Shown here: one piece after another, positions 38,101-46,543 of the stretch
Layout of the letters: each line of letters starts with the position of its first letter
Numbering within the stretch: position 1 is the first letter of the stretch
NCBI RefSeq assembly: GCF_051020955.1
Contig: NC_135022.1
Span: 8,520,463-8,584,462, forward strand
Direction of reading: 5' to 3'
DNA from: Megalopta genalis
Lineage: Eukaryota; Arthropoda; Insecta; Hymenoptera; Halictidae
DNA: 64,000 nucleotides
Translations under genes and position numbers: made by a program
Notes under the pieces: generated by a model
Database searches by the model: none
Told to the model about the DNA's origin: nothing
The model's input: the letters and a program-made list of their open reading frames with translations, nothing else

Positions 38101-38263
38101 GGCCATGCTGGAGGGCCCGGGGAAGTGGGCGGCAGCAATCTCTTTCTGCGAGGAGGTTATGTCGCGGAAGGAGGCTGCCGAGCGGGATCGGGAGCTTACA
38201 GATCCCGCCCGACGTGCCCGGGGACGGCGTGCGCGCCCACGCCGAGAAACCCCGGGCAGCTGA
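35120..38263 (+). CDS. ORF2 endonuclease-reverse transcriptase, copy A5
   Basis: All 1047 aa are open; GDFNAK, SDHRYI, YADD and CCHC are intact. Private changes include WAGRSGSPP, YLHGVGR, EVLNWAAG, ADECSPQP, GEMSLPVPE, RPRFRPPAR, HLDLLVPRV, WAPNVMTS, QAAERAYVY, SISSRARG, GRETTTVC and GHGLALS. DHRVPPYL is shared with A6 and VKSQLKYLG with A8. The number of replacements suggests some relaxation, but no catalytic residue is lost. Confidence 0.94.
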   Translation: MGPPGPIIQVNLNCSARAQDLLFQCMAERGAGLAVVAEPHRVPKHPHWMGDSIGSAAIIWAGRSGSPPCSLIERGLGYVAVDWGGTAVVAIYAPPRWSLEEFEQYLHGVGRCVSRCHPRPVLVLGDFNAKATAWGSPGTDSRGREVLNWAAGLELRLLNTGSVHTCVRHNGGSIVDLSWATPPAARRITGWRVAEGVETLSDHRYIVLDLSAAPPSTPRRRPADECSPQPRWALMRLDQDALMAAAHVVAWPATPAGPVDGNGEARWFRGAMTSVCDVAMPRARVFPRKAVYWWSREIAELRTECVRARRQYARARRRRRTDDVLAAQLYRLYREKVVALQLAIGRAKDQAWRDLLGSLNRDPWGRPYKMALGRLRPWAPPVTESLDPGLLGRVVDALFPVSGEMSLPVPEPEEHEWSPDLEVAPEEMAGVVKWLRGKNTAPGPDGIPGRVWLLAASVLGERLRSLYSGLLRSGTFPDLWRESRMVLLRKDGRPGDSPSAYRPICLLDEAGKIFEKIIVARLSRHLSRDGPDLADCQFGFREGRSTVDAIGRLKSLSDNAVARGGVCLAVSIDIVNAFNTLPWSAIREALVDHRVPPYLRRVIGAYLRDRWVEYPGRYGMIRREVDRGVPQGSVLGPLLWDLGYNAVLEKASLPDGATLVCYADDTLVVAVGSTFERTIRRAEVAVAAVVARIRDLGLKIAPEKAEAVWFHGRPRFRPPARSWIRVGEACVEVKSQLKYLGLILDSRWSFDAHLDLLVPRVEKAAASLGRLLPNLGGPGDLVRRLYLGVVRSMALYGAPIWAPNVMTSRRNTLLLRRLQRRMAIRLIRGYRTTSTVAALALAGELPFELQAAERAYVYRRTSISSRARGAPPERETVEGFELQARRLALARWRAELCSHAGERVPGALLPHFTSWRERRHGRLSYRATQVFTGHGCFGVYLCRIGRETTTVCHHCGAEEDSAQHTLEECPAFSALRRVLKREVGHGLALSSLVGAMLEGPGKWAAAISFCEEVMSRKEAAERDRELTDPARRARGRRARPRRETPGS

Positions 38264-38799
38264 GAGTAGGCGGGCGGCGGGTGTACCAGAACATGCTGGT
38301 TTCATTGCCCGCCGCCCGCCAACAGAGGAGGACCTCCACTGTTGGGAGTGGGGGATGACGAGTCGCCTGATGGAGGGGAGGGTTAACTGTGATCCTCCTC
38401 CAATATACTCGTCGTCCCCCCGGCGGCCGCTGTGATCATGGCGGGGGCCCTGGTCACCTATCGCGCGGTCGCCGTGTCGGGGCGGTGCGGGGTGCGACCC
38501 CTCGCGCCGCCGAATTTAAATGGATTTTAGGGGGGAGGATTTATTTTATTTCCCCCCGGGACGCGGCCCGCCATCGTTACCATCCTGATGGCCGGCCAGG
38601 CGAGGGGGAGCCGCGGTAGTGTTCTTCAAGAGTTCCCGTGGCTCCCCCGTTAAATCGCCAGCGATCGGTCCTGCGTCCTCAGGTCGCCGTGGAGGTTTTA
38701 GTGGGTCGATCCCCACACTACTCTCGTCCCGCTCCCCCGGGCGGGGCGGGGGTGTCTGGCGAGCAGATTTCCTCCACGTAAAATAAAAAAAAAAAAAAA
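38264..38799 (+). other. 3' UTR and poly(A) of copy A5
   Basis: Stem 2 has G to C in its left arm (GGCCCGCCATC), which breaks one pair. GTGGGTCGATCCCCAC differs from the usual GTGGGTCAAACCCCAC only in the loop. No gene is seen. Confidence 0.8.
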
Positions 38800-38858
38800 G
38801 GTTATGTCAAGGTTATGTCAAGGTTATGTCAAGGTTATGTCAAGGTTATGTCAAGGTT
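38798..38858 (+). repeat. 11-bp repeat, 5 units plus AAGGTT
   Basis: Five perfect units and AAGGTT lie between A5 and A6. Confidence 0.95.
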
Positions 38859-39228
38859 CCCCCCCATGTCCGCTACTTTGTCGTGGTGGGGGGGCTTCGT
38901 GCCCTAATGATCCTCAAGGCTGTGCCGGCGGGGAATTTATTCCCTGGCAGGTTCTACCATGCCGGAGTGGCTTGAGGTGAGGGGCCAACTAAAGTCGGAC
39001 ACATACCGTAAACCTGTGGTCATGTTTTACAGGAACGGGGGTCTTGCCTTAACCGGCCGGGCCGCGAGGATGACAACCTCTCTAAAAAATCCCTAGCCCC
39101 AAGCAGTGTTGCGCGGTGATGAGGGTGTAGCTGGAGTAAGCGCCAGCTATGGTTGGTGGGTGCACCAATCTTTAGCGGACAACCCCGGGGTACCTGGCGA
39201 CCCCCGGGTGTATTAGCCTTCCCCGGGT
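38859..39228 (+). other. 5' leader of copy A6
   Basis: uORF2 is at 38959-39096 and intact. The first nucleotides read C7ATGTCC instead of C7GTGTCC, adding an ATG at the very 5' end. Confidence 0.7.
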
Positions 39229-41421
39229 ATGGCGGCTCTGCCCGGGGTGACCTTCTTTCCGACCACACTCGTGGGACCAATTATGGATTCTTTTTCACAA
39301 ATAACCGGGGAGGGGGGAAACGAGCGTGAGGTGGAGGTGCGCGGGCCTATCGTGCGCCTCAAAAGATGTACAGAGCCGGTGTCGCGGAGGCATTCTGCCA
39401 CACGCGGCAAAAAGAGGTCCGCAGCGGGCCTTGGTGAGTGCGATGAGGGGGAGGAGTCAGATTTCTCTGTCTCCTCAAACCACTCATCGCAGAGTGTCCC
39501 GGGCTCGTCGTCAGCGAGGAAGAGAGGACGGCCGCCGACGACCGGCGAATATGTTGGCCTCGCAGAGGCCAAACTTAGGCTGGCCGAGGCTTCGCAGCTG
39601 GAGGCCGAGGCAAGGGAGGTGGCGGCGATATTCGACCCGGGAGCCCCCGTGCCGAGACCATCGCGGTCGAGCGTCCCGCTCCCGGACGAGACGGATATAG
39701 CGGAAAATTTCCGCAACCGTCCGACGCGGGATGTCGCGGCAGCTATATTGGAGAGCCTGGATGAGGTGGCCAGGATCTCCGGCGTGTCAAAGGGGCTGAA
39801 GGGCAACTTGGCCCGCGCCCTGAGGGTGGCCGCCTTAAACGGCAGGGTGGGGGTATCCGAGCTTGCGGTTAGGTCAGCTACCGACGCCACGCGTGCTCTG
39901 GAGGCCGAGAATGCCGTCCTCAGGGGGCAAATGACGGAGCTGCGGGCGCAGGTGGCCCGGCTCCGGCAGGTGGTGGAGGCGAGAACAGCTGCTGCCGCAA
40001 TGCCTCCGCCGCCGCGCCCGGGAGAGGTCTCAGTATCGCCGCCGATCGTCGCCGCCCGGGACTGCCATCGCTCCGGGCAAGAAAAGTCCTCGACCCCACC
40101 TGCGGCTGCGCCCGCAGATTTTCTGGTGCAGATAAGCGCCCTGATAGACGCCAAATTGGCGTCATTCAGAAGGGAGCTCGCGCCGCGAACGGACTCGGCC
40201 CTGCGATCGGTGGCACCTGGGCCGTCCGTCCCCTCACAGTCTTCGGACAGGGTTGGGCGGAAGACGAAGAAGAAGAAGAAAGGTGGGAAAGCTGGGGCGG
40301 CTATAGCGGCCCAGACGGAGCCCGCTCGACCTCGAGCAGAATTGGCCCCACACTCCGCCGCGCCTCCACCCCAGGAGGCGTGGTCCCAGGTGGTTGGCCG
40401 CAAGGCTAAAAAGGCGGCTGCCAAGGCCACTGCGGCGGCGAATAATAAAAAAGGACGGGTGGTCCCGGCGGCCCCGAGGAAGACACCCCTGCCTCCGCGA
40501 CCGCCACGCACAGCAGCGGTTACCATAACGGTTCCGTCTGGCGTGGACATTACTTACGCGCAGGCGATGGCCACTGCCAGGTCCAAGGTGGACCTGGCAG
40601 AAATTGGCATCGCCTCGCTGAGGCCGCGAAGGGCGGTGACTGGGGGGTTAATTTTGGAAGTCCCTGGCACCGATGGGGCCGCCAAGGCCACCGTCCTCGC
40701 CACAAAAGTGGCGGAAGCGCTGGCGGGCACCGGCGTAAAGGTCGCGCGTCCGGTCAAAAAAGCTGACCTTAGGGTGCGTGGCCTGGTCGATTCGACCACG
40801 CCGGCGGAGGTCGCTGCGGCTGTTGCCCGCGTGGGCGGGTGCAGCGAGGGGGACATCAATACCGGCGAAATCCGGTCTTCCCCCTCGGGATTGGGCACCC
40901 TCTGGGTCCGATGTCCTGCCGCGGCCGCTCGCAAGGTTGCTGTCGCGGGCCGGATAACCGTCGGCTGGACCCATGCAGCCGTGGAGGCCCTGAGTGCCCG
41001 GCCTCTGCAGTGTTACCGTTGCCTTGATGTTGGCCACACCAGTCAGCGGTGCACTTCTGCCGAGGATAGGTCCGACTGCTGCTATAGATGCGGCAGTCGG
41101 GACCATAAGGTGGCAGCCTGTACGGCCACGCCCAATTGTCCGCTTTGTGCGGGCGCGGGCAGGCCTTCTGGTCACCGCCTCGGCGGCCGGGCGTGTCCTG
41201 TCAGTGCGAGGCGAGGCAAGGTAGGCGGCCAAAGGTCGTCTGCCAGATTCAATAAAAAAGGGAAGGAAACCACGATGGCCAAGGCAGCGACCACCGTGGC
41301 CAGCAACGAAAAGGCGGCACCGCCTGATGCTACCGCCGCACCCGCGGGGGCGAATGGGGCCACTAAAGTCCCTGACGCCACCGCATCCGCGGCCGTGACG
41401 GCGATGGACACGGCTGTGTAA
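39229..41421 (+). CDS. ORF1 gag-like protein, copy A6
   Basis: This is a 730-aa form II copy (VTFFPTTLVGPIMDSFSQITG). Private changes are KKRSAAG, LRAQVARL, GEVSVSPP, SSTPPAAAP and DFLVQIS. Its C-terminal third (CLDVGH, GRPSGHRLGGRACPVSARRG, AGANGATK) matches A4 and A10. The knuckles are intact and it ends TAATG. Confidence 0.93.
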   Translation: MAALPGVTFFPTTLVGPIMDSFSQITGEGGNEREVEVRGPIVRLKRCTEPVSRRHSATRGKKRSAAGLGECDEGEESDFSVSSNHSSQSVPGSSSARKRGRPPTTGEYVGLAEAKLRLAEASQLEAEAREVAAIFDPGAPVPRPSRSSVPLPDETDIAENFRNRPTRDVAAAILESLDEVARISGVSKGLKGNLARALRVAALNGRVGVSELAVRSATDATRALEAENAVLRGQMTELRAQVARLRQVVEARTAAAAMPPPPRPGEVSVSPPIVAARDCHRSGQEKSSTPPAAAPADFLVQISALIDAKLASFRRELAPRTDSALRSVAPGPSVPSQSSDRVGRKTKKKKKGGKAGAAIAAQTEPARPRAELAPHSAAPPPQEAWSQVVGRKAKKAAAKATAAANNKKGRVVPAAPRKTPLPPRPPRTAAVTITVPSGVDITYAQAMATARSKVDLAEIGIASLRPRRAVTGGLILEVPGTDGAAKATVLATKVAEALAGTGVKVARPVKKADLRVRGLVDSTTPAEVAAAVARVGGCSEGDINTGEIRSSPSGLGTLWVRCPAAAARKVAVAGRITVGWTHAAVEALSARPLQCYRCLDVGHTSQRCTSAEDRSDCCYRCGSRDHKVAACTATPNCPLCAGAGRPSGHRLGGRACPVSARRGKVGGQRSSARFNKKGKETTMAKAATTVASNEKAAPPDATAAPAGANGATKVPDATASAAVTAMDTAV

Positions 41422-44400
41422 TGGGGCCCCCGGGCCCGATAATACAAGTTAACCTCAACTGCTCGGCCAGAGCGCAGGATCTCCTGTTTCAATGCCTGGC
41501 CGAGCGGGGTGCCGGGTTGGCAGTCGTGGCGGAGCCGCACAGGGTCCCCAAACATCCACACTGGATGGGGGACTCGATTGGCTCCGCCGCGATTATTTGG
41601 GCTGGGAGGCCGGGGTCCCCGCCGTGCTCGCTTATCGAGCGCGGCCTGGGATACGTGGCCGTCGATTGGGGCGGCACCGCGATTGTGGCGATATACGCAC
41701 CTCCAAGGTGGTCCCTCGAAGAGTTTGAGCAGTATCTGGACGGGGTAGGGAGATGCGTCTCCCGCTGCCATCCCCGTCCGGTGCTGGTCCTGGGGGACTT
41801 TAATGCCAAGGCCACGGCTTGGGGTTCCCCCGGGACTGATTCGAGGGGCCGGGAGGTGCTGGATTGGGCGGCGGGACTGGAGCTCCGTCTCCTGAACACG
41901 GGCTCGGTCCATACGTGCGTGCGGCATAACGGGGGGTCCATCGTTGACCTTTCGTGGGCAACGCCCCAGGCCGCGCGCCGTATTACGGGGTGGAGGGTGG
42001 CGGAAGGGGTCGAGACGTTGTCTGACCACAGATACATAGTTCTCGACCTCTCCGCCGCCCCACCATCGACACTCCGTCGTCGCCCCGCCGATGAAGGTTC
42101 GCCTCGACCGCGGTGGGCGCTGAAGCGCCTCGACCAGGACGCTCTGATGGCGGCGGCCCACGTCGTGGCCTGGCCAGCAACACCGGCCGGGCCAGTCGAC
42201 GGGAATGGGGAGGCCCATTGGTTCCGTGGCGCAATGACGTCCATTTGCGACGTAGCCATGCCCCGGGCCAGGGTCTTCCCGAGGAAGGCGGTGTACTGGT
42301 GGTCGCGCGAAATAGCGGAATTACGCACCGAGTGCGTCCGCGCGCGACGCCAGTACGCTCGCGCCCGTCGACGACGTCGTACGGACGACGTGCTGGCTGC
42401 CCAACTGTACGGGCGATATCGGGAGAAGGTGGTCGCCCTGCAGCTGGCCATCAGGCGAGCGAAGGACCAGGCCTGGCGCGATCTCCTCGGCTCTCTGAAC
42501 CGAGATCCGTGGGGGCGCCCATACAAGATGGCATTGGAGCGATTACGTCCCTGGGCGCCACCCGTGACGGAGAGCCTGGATCCGGAGCTGCTCGGGCGGG
42601 TCGTGGACGCTTTATTCCCCGTTAGCGGGGAGGTGTCCCGGCCCGTCCCTGAGCCAGAGGAACATGAGTGGTCCCCGGATCTTGAGGTCGCGCCGGAGGA
42701 GATGGCCGGGGTCGTCAAACGGCTCCGGGGCAAGAATACCGCCCCGGGGCCGGACGGTATCCCCGGCCGGGTCTGGTTGCTCGCCGCGAGCGTCCTGGGG
42801 GAGAGGCTGAGGAGCCTCTACTCTGGGCTCCTGAGGTCGGGGACGTTCCCCGACCTATGGAGAGAAAGTCGGATGGTCCTCTTGAGGAAGGATGGGAGGC
42901 CGGGGGATTCTCCCTCCGCGTACCGGCCCATTTGTCTCCTGGATGAGGCGGGCAAGATCTTCGAGAAGATCATTGTTGCCCGCCTCTCCAGACACCTGTC
43001 CCGCGACGGCCCCGATCTGGCGGACTGCCAGTTTGGCTTCCGGGAGGGGCGATCGACGGTCGACGCTATCGAGCGTCTCAAGTCCCTCTCGGACAATGCC
43101 GTGGCAAGGGGCGGGGTGTGCTTGGCGGTGTCCATTGACATCGTCAATGCGTTCAACACCCTGCCCTGGTCCGCCATTAGGGAGGCCCTCGTCGATCACC
43201 GGGTGCCTCCCTATCTGAGGCGGGTGATCGGAGCCTACCTGCGGGACAGGTGGGTCGAATACCCGGGCCGGTACGGGATGATACGGAGGGAAGTGGACCG
43301 CGGGGTCCCGCAGGGGTCCGTTTTAGGACCGCTCCTGTGGGACCTGGGTTACAACGCGGTCCTGGAAAAGGCCTCCCTGCCCGACGGTGCCACCCTCGTC
43401 TGCTACGCGGACGACACGTTGGTGGTCGCCGTCGGGAGTACCTTCGAGAGGACCATCCGACGAGCAGAGGTTGCGGTGGCAGCCGTCGTTGCGAGGATCC
43501 GCGATCTGGGGCTGAAAATAGCCCCGGAGAAGGCCGAGGCTGTCTGGTTTCACGGACGGCCTCGGTCTCGGCCACCGGCCAGATCGTGGATCCGGGTTGG
43601 AGAAGCCTGCGTAGAGGTGAAGTCCGAGTTGAAATATCTCGGACTGATCCTCGACAGCCGCTGGAGCTTCGATGCGCATCTCGACCGTCTCGTCCCCCGA
43701 GTCGAAAAGGCGGCGGCCTCTTTGGGCCGCCTGCTGCCCAACCTCGGGGGACCGGGAGATTTGGTGCGCCGCCTATACCTGGGCGTGGTGCGGTCTATGG
43801 CCTTATACGGTGCCCCAATCTGGGCGCCGTACGTGATGACCAGCCGGCGCAACACGCTGTTGTTGCGCCGGCTGCAGAGGCGGATGGCCATCCGCCTCAT
43901 AAGAGGTTACCGCACCACGTCTACCGTGGCGGCGCTTGCTCTGGCGGGAGAACTTCCCTTCGAGCTTCAGGCGGCGGTGCGCGCCTATGTTTATGGGCGC
44001 ACAAGCATCGCCAGCCGTGCTCGAGGGGCCCTGCCGGAGCGAGAGACGGTCGAGGGCTTCGAGCTCCAGGCCCGGCGACTAGCGCTCGCCAGATGGCGTG
44101 CCGAGCTTTGCTCCCACGCCGGCGAGCGCGTCCCCGGGGCTCTCCTGCCGCACTTCACCTCGTGGCGGGAGAGACGGCATGGCAGGCTCTCCTACCGAGC
44201 GACGCAGGTGTTCACCGGGCATGGCTGCTTCGGTGTCTACCTGTGTCGCATCGGGCGGGAAGCGACGACGGTGTGCCACCATTGTGGCGCGGAGGAAGAC
44301 TCGGCGCAGCACACGCTGGAGGAATGTCCCGCCTTTTCAGCGCTGCGCCGAGTCCTAAAACGGGAAGTCGGCCACGACCTCGCACTCTCCAGCCTAGTTG

Positions 44401-44564
44401 GGGCCATGCTGGAGGGCCCGGGGAAGTGGGCGGCAGCAATCTCTTTCTGCGAGGAGGTTATGTCGCGGAAGGAGGCTGCCGAGCGGGATCGGGAGCTTAC
44501 AGATCCCGCCCGACGTGCCCGGGGACGGCGTGCGCGCCCGCGCCGAGAAACCCCGGGCAGCTGA
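41421..44564 (+). CDS. ORF2 endonuclease-reverse transcriptase, copy A6
   Basis: All 1047 aa are open with all catalytic motifs. Copy-specific residues are GGTAIVAIYA, MALERLRPW, DPELLGRV, GEVSRPVPE, VVKRLRGKN, AIERLKSL and RGALPERE. The endonuclease part is like A4 (SWATPQAARR), while DHRVPPYL is like A5. Confidence 0.95.
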   Translation: MGPPGPIIQVNLNCSARAQDLLFQCLAERGAGLAVVAEPHRVPKHPHWMGDSIGSAAIIWAGRPGSPPCSLIERGLGYVAVDWGGTAIVAIYAPPRWSLEEFEQYLDGVGRCVSRCHPRPVLVLGDFNAKATAWGSPGTDSRGREVLDWAAGLELRLLNTGSVHTCVRHNGGSIVDLSWATPQAARRITGWRVAEGVETLSDHRYIVLDLSAAPPSTLRRRPADEGSPRPRWALKRLDQDALMAAAHVVAWPATPAGPVDGNGEAHWFRGAMTSICDVAMPRARVFPRKAVYWWSREIAELRTECVRARRQYARARRRRRTDDVLAAQLYGRYREKVVALQLAIRRAKDQAWRDLLGSLNRDPWGRPYKMALERLRPWAPPVTESLDPELLGRVVDALFPVSGEVSRPVPEPEEHEWSPDLEVAPEEMAGVVKRLRGKNTAPGPDGIPGRVWLLAASVLGERLRSLYSGLLRSGTFPDLWRESRMVLLRKDGRPGDSPSAYRPICLLDEAGKIFEKIIVARLSRHLSRDGPDLADCQFGFREGRSTVDAIERLKSLSDNAVARGGVCLAVSIDIVNAFNTLPWSAIREALVDHRVPPYLRRVIGAYLRDRWVEYPGRYGMIRREVDRGVPQGSVLGPLLWDLGYNAVLEKASLPDGATLVCYADDTLVVAVGSTFERTIRRAEVAVAAVVARIRDLGLKIAPEKAEAVWFHGRPRSRPPARSWIRVGEACVEVKSELKYLGLILDSRWSFDAHLDRLVPRVEKAAASLGRLLPNLGGPGDLVRRLYLGVVRSMALYGAPIWAPYVMTSRRNTLLLRRLQRRMAIRLIRGYRTTSTVAALALAGELPFELQAAVRAYVYGRTSIASRARGALPERETVEGFELQARRLALARWRAELCSHAGERVPGALLPHFTSWRERRHGRLSYRATQVFTGHGCFGVYLCRIGREATTVCHHCGAEEDSAQHTLEECPAFSALRRVLKREVGHDLALSSLVGAMLEGPGKWAAAISFCEEVMSRKEAAERDRELTDPARRARGRRARPRRETPGS

Positions 44565-45107
44565 GAGTAGGCGGGCGGCGGGTGTACCAGAACATGCTGG
44601 TTTCATTGCCCGCCGCCCGCCAACAGAGGAGGACCTCCACTGTTGGGAGTGGGGGATGACGAGTCGTCTGAGGGAGGCGAGTGTTAACTGTGATCCTCCT
44701 CCGATATACTCGTCGTCCCCCCGGCGGCCGCTGTGATCAGGGCGGGGGCCCTGGTCACCTATCGCGCGGTCGCCGTGTCGGGGCGGTTCGGGGTGCGACC
44801 CCTCGCGCCGCCGAATTTAAATGGATTTTAGGGGGGAGGATTTATTTTATTTCCCCCCGGGACGCGGCCGGCCATCGTTACCATCTTGATGGCCGGCCAG
44901 GCGAGGGGGAGCCGCGGTAGTGTTCTTCAAGAGTTCCCGTGGCTCCCCCGTTGAATCGCCAGCGATCGGTTCTGCGTCCTCAGGTCGCCGTGGAGGTTTT
45001 AGTGGGTCAAACCCCACACTACCCTCGTCCCGCTCCCCCGGGCGGGGCGGGGGTGTCTGGCAAGCAGATTTCCTCCACGTAAAATAAAAAAAAAAAAAAA
45101 AAAAAAA
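44565..45107 (+). other. 3' UTR and poly(A) of copy A6
   Basis: Stems 1 to 3 are intact. The variants listed for A6 and A7 mark a distinct recent 3' UTR lineage. Confidence 0.8.
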
Positions 45108-45153
45108 GGTTATGTCAAGGTTATGTCAAGGTTATGTCAAGGTTATGTCAAGG
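45106..45153 (+). repeat. 11-bp repeat, 4 units plus AAGG
   Basis: Four perfect units and AAGG lie before the truncated copy A7. Confidence 0.95.
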
Positions 45154-45156
45154 CCC

Positions 45157-45603
45157 CACGCCGGCGAGCGCGTCCCCGGGGCTCTCCTGCCGCACTTCAC
45201 CTCGTGGCGGGAGAGACGGCATGGCAGGCTCTCCTACCGAGCGCAGGTGTTCACCGGGCATGGCTGCTTCGGTGTCTACCTGTGTCGCATCGGGCGGGAA
45301 GCGACGACGGTGTGCCACCACTGTGGCGCGGAGGAAGACTCGGCGCAGCACACGCTGGAGGAATGTCCCGCCTTTTCAGCGCTGCGCCGAGTCCTAAAAC
45401 GGGAAGTCGGCCACGACCTCGCACTCTCCAGCCTAGTTGGGGCCATGCTGGAGGGCCCGGGGAAGTGGGCGGCAGCAATCTCTTTCTGCGAGGAGGTTAT
45501 GTCGCGGAAGGAGGCTGCCGAGCGGGATCGGGAGCTTACAGATCCCGCCCGACGTGCCCGGGGACGGCGTGCGCGCCCGCGCCGAGAAACCCCGGGCAGC
45601 TGA
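45157..45603 (+). pseudogene. ORF2 C-terminal remnant, copy A7
   Basis: About 148 codons of the ORF2 C-terminus from HAGERVPG to the stop, including the CCHC motif. A 3-nt in-frame deletion (GAGCGCAGG for GAGCGACGCAGG) turns RATQ into RAQ. The reverse transcriptase is absent, so it has no activity of its own. The frame stays open back through the repeats to an ATG at 45112. Confidence 0.9.
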
Positions 45604-46122
45604 GAGTAGGCGGGCGGCGGGTGTACCAGAACATGCTGGTTTCATTGCCCGCCGCCCGCCAACAGAGGAGGACCTCCACTGTTGGGAGTGGGGGATGACG
45701 AGTCGTCTGAGGGAGGCGAGTGTTAACTGTGATCCTCCTCCGATATACTCGTCGTCCCCCCGGCGGCCGCTGTGATCAGGGCGGGGGCCCTGGTCACCTA
45801 TCGCGCGGTCGCCGTGTCGGGGCGGTTCGGGGTGCGACCCCTCGCGCCGCCGAATTTAAATGGATTTTAGGGGGGAGGATTTATTTTATTTCCCCCCGGG
45901 ACGCGGCCGGCCATCGTTACCATCTTGATGGCCGGCCAGGCGAGGGGGAGCCGCGGTAGTGTTCTTCAAGAGTTCCCGTGGCTCCCCCGTTGAATCGCCA
46001 GCGATCGGTTCTGCGTCCTCAGGTCGCCGTGGAGGTTTTAGTGGGTCAAACCCCACACTACCCTCGTCCCGCTCCCCCGGGCGGGGCGGGGGTGTCTGGC
46101 AAGCAGATTTCCTCCACGTAAA

Positions 46123-46159
<37 letters not shown>
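45604..46159 (+). other. 3' UTR and poly(A) of copy A7
   Basis: It is virtually the same as the A6 3' UTR by eye; the poly(A) is longer (35 against 22). Confidence 0.8.
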
Positions 46160-46161
<2 letters not shown>

Positions 46162-46172
46162 TTATGTCAAGG
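46158..46172 (+). repeat. 11-bp repeat, 1 unit plus AAGG
   Basis: A single unit and AAGG separate A7 from A8. Confidence 0.95.
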
Positions 46173-46543
46173 CCCCCCCGAGTCCGCTACCTTGTCGTGG
46201 TGGGGGGGCTTCGTGCCCTAATGATCCTCAAGGCTGTGTCGGCGGGGAATTTATTCCCTGGCAGGTTCTACCATGCCGGAGTGGCTTGAGCTGAGGGGCC
46301 AACTAAAGTCGGACACATACCGTAAACCTGTGGTCATGTTTTACAGGAACGGGGGTCTTGCCTTAACCGGCCGGGCCGCGAGGATGACAACCTCTCTAAA
46401 AAATCCCTAGCCCCAAGCAGTGTTGCGCGGTGAAGAGGGCGTAGCTGGAGTAAGCGCCAGCTATGGTTGGTGGGTGCACCAATCGTTAGCGGACAACCCC
46501 GGGGTACCTGGCGACCCCCCGGGCGTATTAGCCTTCCCCGGGT
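46173..46543 (+). other. 5' leader of copy A8
   Basis: uORF2 is at 46273-46410 and intact, with a V to L change (CTTGAGCTGAGG). The rest is as in A2. Confidence 0.7.

Larger units (their letters stand above)
32554..38799 (+). mobile_element. Family A copy A5, full length
   Basis: This is a complete 6246-bp copy with a 15-nt poly(A) (38785-38799). By eye it carries the most private amino-acid changes in ORF2 among the full copies, suggesting it is older or less constrained, though still fully open. Confidence 0.95.
38859..45107 (+). mobile_element. Family A copy A6, full length
   Basis: This is a complete 6249-bp copy, start C7ATGTCCGC, with a 22-nt poly(A) (45086-45107). Its 3' end is almost identical to that of the truncated neighbour A7 (shared CGAGTCGTCTGAGG, GGCGGTTCGGGG, CCGATATACTCG and CGGTTCTGCG), so the two are very closely related. 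Confidence 0.95.
45154..46159 (+). mobile_element. Family A copy A7, severely 5'-truncated
   Basis: Only the last 1.0 kb of the element is present. AAGG is joined to CCCCACGCCGGCG; the element sequence matches from CCCACGCC, leaving one C that may be untemplated or microhomology. The poly(A) is 35 nt (46125-46159). Truncated copies still insert in the family A phase, as expected for target-primed reverse transcription with an early stop. Confidence 0.95.
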
